From Arenibacter algicola (lineage in GTDB: Bacteria; Bacteroidota; Bacteroidia; Flavobacteriales; Flavobacteriaceae): 64,000 bases of DNA. The first letter of the stretch is position 1; every line of letters begins with the position of its first letter. The stretch is from assembly GCF_018860365.1 (NCBI RefSeq), contig NZ_JAHKPO010000014.1:372001-436000 (forward strand). The letters are read 5' to 3'. A program made the position numbers and the translations under genes. This document shows, piece by piece, positions 36,201 through 44,120 of the stretch. Under the pieces are notes generated by a model, which was not told the origin of the DNA, made no database searches, and saw only the letters and a list, made by a program, of their open reading frames with translations.

Positions 36201-37631
36201 ATTATACAAGGATCAAAAGATCGGTTGAGGGCAGTATTGCTAACCGCATCCGCTGCCGCACTGGGATTCCTTCCTATGGCTATTTCCACTAACGTGGGCG
36301 CAGAGGTACAGAGACCACTTGCTACAGTGGTTATTGGAGGGCTTATTACCGCCACCATATTAACGTTGGTGGTATTGCCCATACTCTACTCTATTTTTCA
36401 TTTGAAAGCAAGAAAAGAGACGGTCAACTCTAAGAGCAGTGTCAAGGTCCTAAGTTTGGCAATACTATTCTTCGTTGGTGTGAGTGGTGTTGAGGCACAG
36501 GAAGAGGGACTCAATTTTGATGAAATACATGCTTTGGCCTTAAGTAACAATTCCGGCCTAAGGGCATCAAAACTTAAGGTGGATGAATCCAAAGCACTTA
36601 TAGGCAGTGCCTTCAATTTTGATAAGACAGACCTGTACTATCATTACGATCAAAATAACATCGCCTTCAACAATAAGCCCTTGGAGGTATTTGGCATACA
36701 ACAGAACTTCCTTTTTCCAACCGTTTATTTTGCGGAAAAAGGGGTGAATAAGGCCAATTATCTTATTGAAACAAGTGGTTATGAGCGGAAAAAGAGAATC
36801 CTTGAACAGGAATTGGCTTCCAATTATCACGGATTGCAATACGCAAGGCAAAAGGAAAAGACCTATAGTGAACTAAACGCCTTGTATGAACGCTTTTCCT
36901 ATTCCGCCCAACGCAGGTTTGAACTTGGAGAAAGTAATTATTTGGAAAAAATAACGGCTCAGGCCAAACAAAGGGAGCTACAGACACTTTACAAAAAAGC
37001 GGTTGAAGATGCCAACTTGGCGTATCAAGAACTCATTAAAACGGTGCAGCCAGATTCTACCCTTTTGGTTAGGACGATGCCTATGGAAAAACTTCAGATA
37101 ACGGATGTGAATATTGAAAACAATGCGGGGATGTCGTTTTTTGAAAATAGAACAAAAATGTTCGAAGCCAAAAGTACTCTTGAGCAACAACATTTATTGC
37201 CGGATCTGAACTTCAATTATTTCCAAGGAACCAATTCCACTTTGGGAGAGAACCTTTATGGTTTTCAAGTGGGGATTAAGATTCCGTTATTTTTTAGTGG
37301 TAATGCCTCTAAAATTAAGGCAGCCAAAATAGCCAAGGAGGTTTCCCGGGCAGAAGCAGAGGATTATACGGTTCAGTTAAGGACTAAATACGAATCACTA
37401 AAGGGGCAATTAAAAAAGTATCAAGAGGTGCTTGCCTATTACGAGACGGAAGGTCAGGGTCTTGCTGATGAAATTATAAAAACCGCGACCCTCAGCTATC
37501 AGAGTGGGGAAATAGACTTTTTTCAATACATACAGAGCATGGAAAATGGGTATGATATTACCCTTACATATCTGGAGAATCTAAATGCCTATAATCAAAC
37601 GGTCATTGCTATCAATTATTTAAACTTATAA
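33294..37631 (+). CDS. cusA: CusA/CzcA heavy-metal RND pump fused to a TolC-like outer membrane domain
   Basis: 1445 residues. About 1-1040 is an RND pump of the heavy-metal family, with the proton-relay acidic residues in MSLGAIDFGIIIDGAVIIVE, twelve membrane helices and two large periplasmic loops. After it comes a hydrophobic stretch (1049-1068) ending in VEA before QEEG, which looks like a signal peptide kept from a once separate gene. Residues 1070-1445 are TolC-like (coiled-coil helices). Such fusions occur in Bacteroidota. The pump should export monovalent or divalent metal ions. The adaptor gene follows after 10 bp. Confidence 0.92.
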   Translation: MLSNIIQFSVKNKLIVFLLTLFIIGFGLYSLTQIPIGAVPDVTNNQVQVITTSQNLSTQDMEQFITYPVELEMANLPGVIEIRSVSKFGLSVVTIVFEDNMGTFLPRQLISEKLISASEKIPAGFGTPQMGPITTGLGEIYQYILDTKPGYKDKYSAMDLRTIQDWVVKRQLSGIPGVVEVNTWGGYLKQYEVAINTQKLNAMNITTADIFTALEKNNSVSGGGYIEKVNQAYFIRGEGLITSLKDIENIVVKSTNNLPIYIKDVAEVGFGSATRFGAITGNGEGEKVLGQVMMLKDANSKKVIEAVHERIDAISKTLPEGVFINGFLERSELIGKTTFTVAENLILGCLIVIFVVVLLLGNLRSGLVVASVIPLCLLFALSLMYIFGVDANLMSLGAIDFGIIIDGAVIIVEFIAFQITAKKGELQLLGAKAQQTLKNEITFNGASKMMNSAIFGQLIILIVFIPILSLSGVEGKMFKPMALTFSFALIGAMILCFTYVPVAASIFIKPSTLSPKNISVRLMNFLNRSYDPIIRWALKKKKLVLAISVLLLGGSIYLFTTMGGEFVPTLDEGDFVIQPVLKTGTSLSETVEITTKIERILLDNFPEVKQVVTRIGAAEVPTDPMSMEESDVIIILKSKKEWVSAESKDELADKFKEALGVIPGMEVEFTQPIEMRFNELITGVRADIAIKVFGDDLEILNKKGNEIKNLIQNVDGAADITVEKIAGLPQMNVKFDRAKIARYGLNIADLNSLISMGFAGTNLGSVFEGEKRFDLTLRLDQKSRQDISNLKNLYVDTPNAGKIPLGELAQISYTTGAAKISRDDTKRRIVVGINVRNRDLQSVVDDVQKLIETNVKLPTGYTITYGGQFENLQSAKDRLKIAVPVALVLILILLYFAFGSIREALIIYSAIPLAAVGGILLLFVRDMPFSISAGVGFIALFGIAVLNGIVLIEHFKELKHEGMEDSDELIIQGSKDRLRAVLLTASAAALGFLPMAISTNVGAEVQRPLATVVIGGLITATILTLVVLPILYSIFHLKARKETVNSKSSVKVLSLAILFFVGVSGVEAQEEGLNFDEIHALALSNNSGLRASKLKVDESKALIGSAFNFDKTDLYYHYDQNNIAFNNKPLEVFGIQQNFLFPTVYFAEKGVNKANYLIETSGYERKKRILEQELASNYHGLQYARQKEKTYSELNALYERFSYSAQRRFELGESNYLEKITAQAKQRELQTLYKKAVEDANLAYQELIKTVQPDSTLLVRTMPMEKLQITDVNIENNAGMSFFENRTKMFEAKSTLEQQHLLPDLNFNYFQGTNSTLGENLYGFQVGIKIPLFFSGNASKIKAAKIAKEVSRAEAEDYTVQLRTKYESLKGQLKKYQEVLAYYETEGQGLADEIIKTATLSYQSGEIDFFQYIQSMENGYDITLTYLENLNAYNQTVIAINYLNL

Positions 37632-37641
37632 AATAAATACT

Positions 37642-38808
37642 ATGTCACGATTACTATATATAATTCCTGTAACAATTCTTTTTCTTCAAATGTCGGCTTG
37701 CGGGGATTCAAGCGAAAAAAATAACGGTACTGGCAATAGTGCGGAAAGTGAACTATCGGCCAATAAAATAAACATTTCTAAAGCCCAATTTAAAGGAGAG
37801 AACATGGAATTGGGTCGCCTTAGTCAACAAAACTTTCCTGTGGAGGTAGAGGTTACGGGAACCATAGACGTACCTCCCCAAAACAAAGCGATAGTAAGTG
37901 CCTTTGTAGGGGGCTATATAAAGAGAACTCCTCTTTTGGTTGGAAATAAGGTAAGGAAAGGCCAGCCCCTACTTACATTGGAAAATCCCGAATTTGTTCA
38001 AATGCAACAGGATTATCAGGAAAGCTTTGAACAGCTTAGTTTTCTTAAATCAGAATTTGAACGTCAAAAAAGTCTTGTTGCCGAGCAGATAACTTCACAA
38101 AAGAATTTCTTGAAGGCAGAGAGCGAATACAAACGCAATCTTGCCAGATACAACGGATTACGACAAAAATTAAAAATGTTAAATATATCTCCCGAAAATG
38201 TTGAAAAGGGAATTTTGGCATCAGAGGCAACCATTTTTGCCCCAATAGATGGCAGTATAACCAAAGTGAATGTTAGTAAGGGTATGTATGTTTCCCCTGC
38301 CGATGAAATTATGGAAATAGTAAACACAGACCATATCCACTTGGAATTGTCCGTCTTTGAAAAGGATATTATGAATGTCAAAAAAGATCAAAAAATACGT
38401 TTTAAGATTTCGGAGGCTTCAGAGGAATATTATGACGCCGAGGTATATTTGGTGGGGACCTCCATTGATGCGGACAGTAGAACGGTAAAAGTACACGGGC
38501 ACTTGCACGATGATGAAAACCACAATTTTGCCGTTGGTATGTTTGTGGAAGCAGCTATTATTACCTCTAATCAGAGCATTAATGCGTTGCCCAATGAGAG
38601 TTTTATTGTTCAGGATAATAACCAATATGTTTTATCCTTGGTCTCGGAAGGGAATGAAGGATATGTTTTTGAGAACAAAGCTGTTGGTATAGGGGATAGC
38701 TATAATGGATATACCGCCATTACGGAAATGGGCGACTTAAAGGATAGCGATCAGGTTATTGTTAAAGGAGGATTTAATTTGCTGGGTGAGACTGGTGAAA
38801 GTGATTAG
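37642..38808 (+). CDS. cusB: CusB-type RND periplasmic adaptor, lipoprotein
   Basis: 388 residues. A lipoprotein signal (FLQMSAC) is followed by GDSSEKN. The membrane-fusion domains are present: a beta-barrel start near QNFPVEVEVTGTI, a lipoyl half (GGYIKRTPLLVGNKVRKGQPLLTLENPEF), a coiled-coil hairpin (about 115-180), and the second lipoyl half (ATIFAPIDGSITKVNVSKGMYV). It bridges the inner-membrane pump and the outer-membrane channel. It lacks the long His/Met-rich N-terminal tail of some CusB proteins, a role the His-rich gene upstream might fill. Confidence 0.92.
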   Translation: MSRLLYIIPVTILFLQMSACGDSSEKNNGTGNSAESELSANKINISKAQFKGENMELGRLSQQNFPVEVEVTGTIDVPPQNKAIVSAFVGGYIKRTPLLVGNKVRKGQPLLTLENPEFVQMQQDYQESFEQLSFLKSEFERQKSLVAEQITSQKNFLKAESEYKRNLARYNGLRQKLKMLNISPENVEKGILASEATIFAPIDGSITKVNVSKGMYVSPADEIMEIVNTDHIHLELSVFEKDIMNVKKDQKIRFKISEASEEYYDAEVYLVGTSIDADSRTVKVHGHLHDDENHNFAVGMFVEAAIITSNQSINALPNESFIVQDNNQYVLSLVSEGNEGYVFENKAVGIGDSYNGYTAITEMGDLKDSDQVIVKGGFNLLGETGESD

Positions 38809-38877
38809 TATATAATAGTCAATTTTTTGAAAGTTGAAGTTTTATATCTCAATTAGCTATCTAAAACTTTAAAATCC

Positions 38878-38930
38878 AAACCATGAAAACGAGCATGTTT
38901 ATGTCCGTTTTCATGGTTTGTATTTTTTTT
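38878..38930. terminator. Rho-independent terminator after the cus genes
   Basis: A 14-bp perfect stem (AAACCATGAAAACG at 38878-38891 with 38906-38919) and an inner CAT-GTTT-ATG loop stem. A T-rich tail ends at 38930. It lies between convergent cusB and the hydroxyproline operon and could serve both strands. Confidence 0.85.
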
Positions 38931-38941
38931 GGCTCTAAAGA

Positions 38942-40192
38942 CTAGAAGCGTCTATTTGGGGAAAAGCCGTTTATATCCATAGAGGTTTTCTTGTCCGATA
39001 TTATTTCGGAAACCAATTTTCCGGTCACAGGGCCAAGACTCCAACCCATCATGGCGTGCCCAGTTGCTACCGTTAAATTTTTAAGGGCGCTACTTTTACC
39101 AATATAGGGCAAGCCATCCGGTGAAACGGGGCGCAGACCACTTTTGGCATCAGCTTTTTCTGATTCATTTATTTTTATTTCCGGATAGAATTCAGTGGCA
39201 GCTCTTGCTATGGCTTCAACCCGTTGTTTTCTAATAATATCGTTGATTCCCGAAAATTCCATGGTGCCTGCAAAACGAGTATATTCTGTCATTGGTGTTA
39301 CCGCTACCTTGGCTTCCATTAAAATGGCCGGAATGGTAATCCCGGTGGGTCTAGGTACATTTATCCGATACCCTTTGCCCGCCTGTATGGGAAGTTTTAT
39401 TTTCATTTTCTTGGACAAGCTATCGCTCCAAGAGCCTGCTGCCAAAACAACCTCTTCAGGGGAATATTCCTTCTTATTGCTAGTTACCTTGGTTATACGG
39501 CCATTTTCTGTAGATAAATCAATAACCTCTTCATTGGTCTTAATAACTACCCCGTTCTTCTTTAGGTAATCCAACATTTTCTTCATGAACTCTGTCGGAG
39601 TGGTGTGTCCATCACACTCATAATGAACGGCCCCTTTGACGTCCATAGTAACGTTTGGTTGAAGTAAATCCAGCTCTTTTTTGTTCAATGAGCTAACCTC
39701 CAAGCCTAAGAACGAAGCCTTTTGAGCTACTTGCATTTCATGTTCACCTTCCTTTTCTGTTTTATATAACATTAAAAGACCTTTTCGTTCCAGTTGAAAA
39801 TCACCTAGATCCCCTGTATTCTTTATAGAGGTAAAAAGTTCCCTACTAATTATATTTATTTCCTTGATCAAGGGTATTGCCAAGGCTACTTTTTCTTTAG
39901 TAGAGGATTTGTGGAAATACCATGACCATTTAAAAAAATCCGTATCCCAGCGAGGCTGCATATAAAATGGACTGGACGAATTGAACATCCATTTAATTCC
40001 TTTAGATATCATTCCAGGAGAGGCCAAGGGAATAATATGGCTTGGGGTAATATACCCAGCGTTGACAAAAGAGGCACCGGAAGTAATATCCGATCTGTCC
40101 AGTATGGTAACCTTATGACCCTCTTTTTGTAAAAAGTAGGCAGAACAGAGTCCAACAATTCCCCCACCTATGATCAATACATCTTTTTCCAT
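38942..40192 (-). CDS. FAD-dependent D-hydroxyproline dehydrogenase (DadA-like)
   Basis: 416 residues with the FAD-binding motif IIGGGIVGLCSAYFLQKEGH at the N-terminus and a DAO/DadA catalytic domain ending GLRPVSPDGLPYIGKS. It is the last gene of a four-gene operon whose other members fit the 4-hydroxyproline route. The role is therefore oxidation of cis-4-hydroxy-D-proline to 1-pyrroline-4-hydroxy-2-carboxylate. By sequence alone, D-amino acid dehydrogenase would be the safe name. It starts 4 nt after the epimerase stop. Confidence 0.88.
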   Translation of the reverse strand: MEKDVLIIGGGIVGLCSAYFLQKEGHKVTILDRSDITSGASFVNAGYITPSHIIPLASPGMISKGIKWMFNSSSPFYMQPRWDTDFFKWSWYFHKSSTKEKVALAIPLIKEINIISRELFTSIKNTGDLGDFQLERKGLLMLYKTEKEGEHEMQVAQKASFLGLEVSSLNKKELDLLQPNVTMDVKGAVHYECDGHTTPTEFMKKMLDYLKKNGVVIKTNEEVIDLSTENGRITKVTSNKKEYSPEEVVLAAGSWSDSLSKKMKIKLPIQAGKGYRINVPRPTGITIPAILMEAKVAVTPMTEYTRFAGTMEFSGINDIIRKQRVEAIARAATEFYPEIKINESEKADAKSGLRPVSPDGLPYIGKSSALKNLTVATGHAMMGWSLGPVTGKLVSEIISDKKTSMDINGFSPNRRF

Positions 40193-40196
40193 TCTA

Positions 40197-41204
40197 TTAA
40201 ATTACTTGAAAACCGTGGGCATAGGGATCGTCATCATCGATAATAATATTGTTGTAGCCATAAACCTGTGCCCATCCTTTTATACTTGGGACGATGGCCT
40301 TTATTCCGGCCAAAGAAGTTTCTTCCTCCACTTTCCCAACAAATTGGGACCCAATAAAACTTTCATGGATAAACTCATCCCCCACTTTTAGCTTTCCTTT
40401 GGCATGCCATTGTGCCATTCGGGCAGAAGTGCCTGTACCACAGGGAGACCTGTCTATTGCCTTATCCCCATAGAAAACAGCATTTCTTGCCGTGGCCTCC
40501 GGTGATATGGTGTTGCCAGTCCATTCTATATGGCTGACACTATTGATAGTCGGGTTCTCTGGGTGGATAAACTTGTTGGGATATTTAAGATTTATTTTCT
40601 CCCTTATCTCTTGACTGTATTGGACCAACTTGCCTGCGGAGTAATCCTGAATGCCTTTAAAATTCTTTTGGGGGTCAATAATAGCATAATAGTTGCCCCC
40701 GTAAGAGACGTCAAAAACAAGTTCCCCTAAATCTGAACAATTAACAGTAAGTTCGGATGCAGCCAGGTACGATTTAACATTCGTTAATTTTACCCAATCT
40801 ACCTTTTTGCCGGTTTGTTGATATTGAATATTTACCAGGCCCGCAGGAGTTTCCATTCTTATTTTTCCGGGTTCCTTTGGAGAAAGTAGCCCTTCCTCTA
40901 TCCCTATGGTTATTGCCCCTATGGTACCATGTCCGCACATGGGGAGACAGCCACTGGTTTCTATAAACAGTATACCAAAATCGTTGGCCGGATCTGAAGG
41001 CGGGTAAAAAATACTTCCGCTCATCATGTCATGGCCACGAGGTTCGAACATTAGTCCTTTTCGGATCCAATCGAATTCCTTTAAAAAATGCTGGCGTTTT
41101 TCGCTCATGTCCACGCCAAATAGATTAGGCCCTCCTCCGGCAACCACCCTAACAGGATTCCCGCATGTATGGGCATCCACACAAAAAAAAGTTTTTCTAC
41201 CCAT
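40197..41204 (-). CDS. 4-hydroxyproline 2-epimerase (proline racemase family)
   Basis: 335 residues starting MGRKTFFCVDAHTCGNPVRVV at the ATG at 41204, 4 nt after the aldehyde dehydrogenase stop. A start 30 nt upstream would overlap that gene and adds unconserved residues. Both catalytic cysteines are present, MCGHGT and CGTGTS, which marks an epimerase, not the dehydratase branch where one Cys is Thr. It should interconvert trans-4-hydroxy-L-proline and cis-4-hydroxy-D-proline. Confidence 0.9.
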   Translation of the reverse strand: MGRKTFFCVDAHTCGNPVRVVAGGGPNLFGVDMSEKRQHFLKEFDWIRKGLMFEPRGHDMMSGSIFYPPSDPANDFGILFIETSGCLPMCGHGTIGAITIGIEEGLLSPKEPGKIRMETPAGLVNIQYQQTGKKVDWVKLTNVKSYLAASELTVNCSDLGELVFDVSYGGNYYAIIDPQKNFKGIQDYSAGKLVQYSQEIREKINLKYPNKFIHPENPTINSVSHIEWTGNTISPEATARNAVFYGDKAIDRSPCGTGTSARMAQWHAKGKLKVGDEFIHESFIGSQFVGKVEEETSLAGIKAIVPSIKGWAQVYGYNNIIIDDDDPYAHGFQVI

Positions 41205-41208
41205 TTTG

Positions 41209-42792
41209 CTAGAGCTGCTGTTTGGTATGTTCACCGTTCACTAGTCTCATGATATCCAAAGGATTGTTGTTCTTTAAGGCATCCGGTAATAATTCTTCCG
41301 GCCAACTTTGGAAAGACACTGGTCTTACCCATCGTCTTATGGCCGAAGTTCCTACGGAGGTAAACCTACTATCTGTAGTAGACGGAAATGGCCCTCCATG
41401 CATCATGGATGGACAAACTTCCACTCCTGTGGGCACTCCATTGAAGATGATACGCCCTACCCTATTTACCAAAGCATTTACTACCTCTGGACTGGTTTTG
41501 ATCTCGGTTTCCGTCCCTAAAATAGTTCCGGTCAACTGTCCTTCCAAATGTTGGATTACAGTAACCAATTCCGCTTTGTCCTGGCATTGTACAACAATTG
41601 AAAACGGACCAAAAACCTCCTTATGTAACACGGGATTGTCCAAAAAGTCCTTCGCAGCAACGGTCAATATTTTTTGTTCGGCAAAATTAGGGGCCACTTC
41701 ACCTTTAAAAGCAGCTACTTCGGCTGTTTTGGGCTGGGAGGATAATTCTTTTTTCCCTTTTTCGTAACCTTCGTATATGTTGGGATGCAACATGCAAGTA
41801 GGCTCTAATTTTTCTATTTCATTGCCCAAGTTGGTTATAAAACCCTCCAAGGCCTGTCCTTTTATACCTATAATAAGTCCTGGATTGGTGCAAAATTGCC
41901 CCGCTCCCAGTACAATGGAACCCGCGTATTGAGCGGCCCATTCGGACCCTTTTTGCTCCAAGGCAGAGGGTAGGACCACTACAGGATTAATACTGCCCAT
42001 CTCGGCAAAAACCGGGATTGGCTCTTTTCTTTGTGAGGCCAATCTAAATAAAGCCATTCCTCCATTGGTACTGCCTGTAAAACCTACGCCTTTTACTTTT
42101 GGGTGCATGGTCAATAATTGCCCTACCTCCGAATCACTACTATTTAAATTGGAGAAAACGCCGTCTGGCATGCCTGTCTTTTTAGCGGCTTTGGCAATAG
42201 CTGACGATACCAGTTCTCCAGTACCGGCATGCATTGGGTGACTTTTTACAATTACTGGGCAGCCTGCAGCCAAAGCACTGGCCGTATCTCCCCCGGCGGT
42301 AGAAAACGCCAATGGGAAATTGCTGGCGCCAAATACGGCAATGGGACCAATGGGAAGCAACATTTTTCTAATGTCTACTTTTGGCAATGGTTCCCTATTA
42401 GGCTGCGCAGTATCTATAGTGGCCTCTACCCAGGAGCCCTCTTCCAATAAGGAGGCGAAGGCCCGTAGTTGTCCCATAGTTCTTCCCCGCTCTCCTTTTG
42501 CCCGGCCTTCAGGTAATCCCGATTCCTGGACGTAAACCGAAATCAATTCATCGCCCAAGGCTTCAATTTCGCTGGCAATGGCCTTTAAAAATTCGGCTTT
42601 TTTGGCGTCTGGAAACTTGCTATAGGTATCAAATGCTATTGCTGCCTTATCTACTGCGGCATTTACCTCTTCTTGGGATGCCTCATGGAAAACCCATTCC
42701 GTAGGTTTATTTAATTTTGGATTGAAAGTTGAATATGTTCTACTGTTCTTGGCCGATGTATCTACTCCAATATAGTTTTTCCCTGTAATCAT
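41209..42792 (-). CDS. Alpha-ketoglutarate semialdehyde dehydrogenase (NADP+-type ALDH)
   Basis: 527 residues, an aldehyde dehydrogenase with catalytic Cys in GAGQFCTNPG and catalytic Glu in VFAEMGSINPV. The NAD(P) fold shows VIVKSHPMHAGTGELV. In this operon it fits the last step, oxidising 2,5-dioxopentanoate to 2-oxoglutarate. Length and the C-terminal RWVRPVSFQSWPEELLPDAL match this subfamily (KGSADH). It starts 89 nt downstream of the dihydrodipicolinate-synthase-like gene. Confidence 0.92.
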   Translation of the reverse strand: MITGKNYIGVDTSAKNSRTYSTFNPKLNKPTEWVFHEASQEEVNAAVDKAAIAFDTYSKFPDAKKAEFLKAIASEIEALGDELISVYVQESGLPEGRAKGERGRTMGQLRAFASLLEEGSWVEATIDTAQPNREPLPKVDIRKMLLPIGPIAVFGASNFPLAFSTAGGDTASALAAGCPVIVKSHPMHAGTGELVSSAIAKAAKKTGMPDGVFSNLNSSDSEVGQLLTMHPKVKGVGFTGSTNGGMALFRLASQRKEPIPVFAEMGSINPVVVLPSALEQKGSEWAAQYAGSIVLGAGQFCTNPGLIIGIKGQALEGFITNLGNEIEKLEPTCMLHPNIYEGYEKGKKELSSQPKTAEVAAFKGEVAPNFAEQKILTVAAKDFLDNPVLHKEVFGPFSIVVQCQDKAELVTVIQHLEGQLTGTILGTETEIKTSPEVVNALVNRVGRIIFNGVPTGVEVCPSMMHGGPFPSTTDSRFTSVGTSAIRRWVRPVSFQSWPEELLPDALKNNNPLDIMRLVNGEHTKQQL

Positions 42793-42881
42793 TATGAATT
42801 TGTTATAATTATATGCTCAAATGAGCTTGAATTTCCTTGACTAAAGTAACACTTTAGAAGGTTATTTATGTTATAATTAGG

Positions 42882-43802
42882 TTAAACCAACTCTGGTTTA
42901 TACTCAGGAAGGGTTGGTCTTGTCTTCATCCCTTCTTCAATAATTTGCAAGACCCTTTTTCTTTCCTCTCCCTGTAAAGGTAGTCTGGGCGCCCTAACCT
43001 GCTCCGTTCCAATGCCGGTAGCTACTTCGGCCAATTTTATATTTTGTACCAATTGGGGGTTGATGTCCAGTTCCAATAAAGGTAAAAACCATCTGTAAAT
43101 AGCTAAGGCTTCCTGAATTCTCCCAGCTTTTGCCAGGCTATATATGGCTACGGTTTCTGCAGGAAAGGCACAGACCAGGCCAGCTACCCAGCCGTCCGCT
43201 CCCATAAGAACGCTTTCCAATCCTAAAGTGTCTACGCCTGTCAACACCTTTAGGCGGTCACCAAACCTATTTTTAATGCGTGTGATGTTGGAGATGTCCC
43301 GGGTAGATTCCTTTACGGCTTGTATGTTGGGCATGGTCAATAATTCTTCGAACATATCCAATGTTACCTCTATGCCATAATCTACAGGATTGTTGTATAT
43401 CATTATAGGTAAATCCGTGCTCTTGGCTACTTCCTTAAAGTAGGTTACCGTTTCAAAATCATTTGCCTTATAACGCATAGGAGGAAGCATCATTAATCCA
43501 CTGGCCCCATATTTTTTAGCTTTATAAGCCGCTTCAATGGCACCCTTTGTGGTCTGTTCAGCTATGTTTATGATAACAGGAATCTTACCGTCAACAATTC
43601 TCACAGTCTCCTGAATCAATATCTTCTTCTCATCATCTGTTAGAGTACTGGCTTCTCCAAGGGTACCTCCTAGGATGATAGCGCTGACCCCAGCTTCCAG
43701 CTGTGCCTGAATGTTGGTTTCGAACATCTCTAGGTCCAAGGTATCCTCTTTTGTGAATTTGGTGGTAACTGCGGGCATTACGCCTTCCCATTTTATTTGC
43801 AT
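42882..43802 (-). CDS. 1-pyrroline-4-hydroxy-2-carboxylate deaminase (DapA family)
   Basis: 306 residues of the DapA/NAL fold, with GGTLGEAST, the Tyr in PIMIYNNPVDYG, and the Schiff-base Lys in QAVKESTRDIS. In the hydroxyproline pathway it removes ammonia from pyrroline-4-hydroxy-2-carboxylate to give 2-oxoglutarate semialdehyde. Context selects this over dihydrodipicolinate synthase: it heads an operon with an epimerase, a FAD oxidase and a KGSADH. A -7-like TAAATTTG on the minus strand (43827-43834) and repeats upstream suggest its promoter. Confidence 0.87.
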   Translation of the reverse strand: MQIKWEGVMPAVTTKFTKEDTLDLEMFETNIQAQLEAGVSAIILGGTLGEASTLTDDEKKILIQETVRIVDGKIPVIINIAEQTTKGAIEAAYKAKKYGASGLMMLPPMRYKANDFETVTYFKEVAKSTDLPIMIYNNPVDYGIEVTLDMFEELLTMPNIQAVKESTRDISNITRIKNRFGDRLKVLTGVDTLGLESVLMGADGWVAGLVCAFPAETVAIYSLAKAGRIQEALAIYRWFLPLLELDINPQLVQNIKLAEVATGIGTEQVRAPRLPLQGEERKRVLQIIEEGMKTRPTLPEYKPELV

Positions 43803-44120
43803 AACAAAGATTTTTATAATGAATTACAAATTTAATACAACCGTAAACCTTAAAATAGAGAAATATTAGCCGAATTTGAGAGAATATTAACTTATTGGGC
43901 TTTCAAATGGGAAAAACAGGTTAAAAAACGATGTGAGTATTATATCAATCCAAACAATTGTAATTCTAAGATATCTTGAACATAGTCCTAACTTTTAGGT
44001 GTTTATACCACTTATGGAATATCAACAATAATAGTCTAAGCAGTTTTATAAAAATACTAAGATTCTTTCTTAAAGATTTCCCTATTTTTGGAAAATTCTG
44101 AATTAATTAAAAATAGCTGA
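43803..44120. promoter_or_regulatory. 318-bp divergent control region of the hydroxyproline operon and an M28 peptidase
   Basis: On the minus strand, TAAATTTG (43827-43834) is a -7 candidate for the hydroxyproline operon. Direct repeats AGAGAAATATTA (43857-43868) and AGAGAATATTA (43879-43889), 22 bp apart, lie upstream, where an activator would bind. A 10-bp palindrome AAGATATCTT lies at 43968-43977. On the plus strand TATTTTTG (44083-44090) is a -7 candidate for the M28 gene. No protein coding is seen. Confidence 0.4.
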
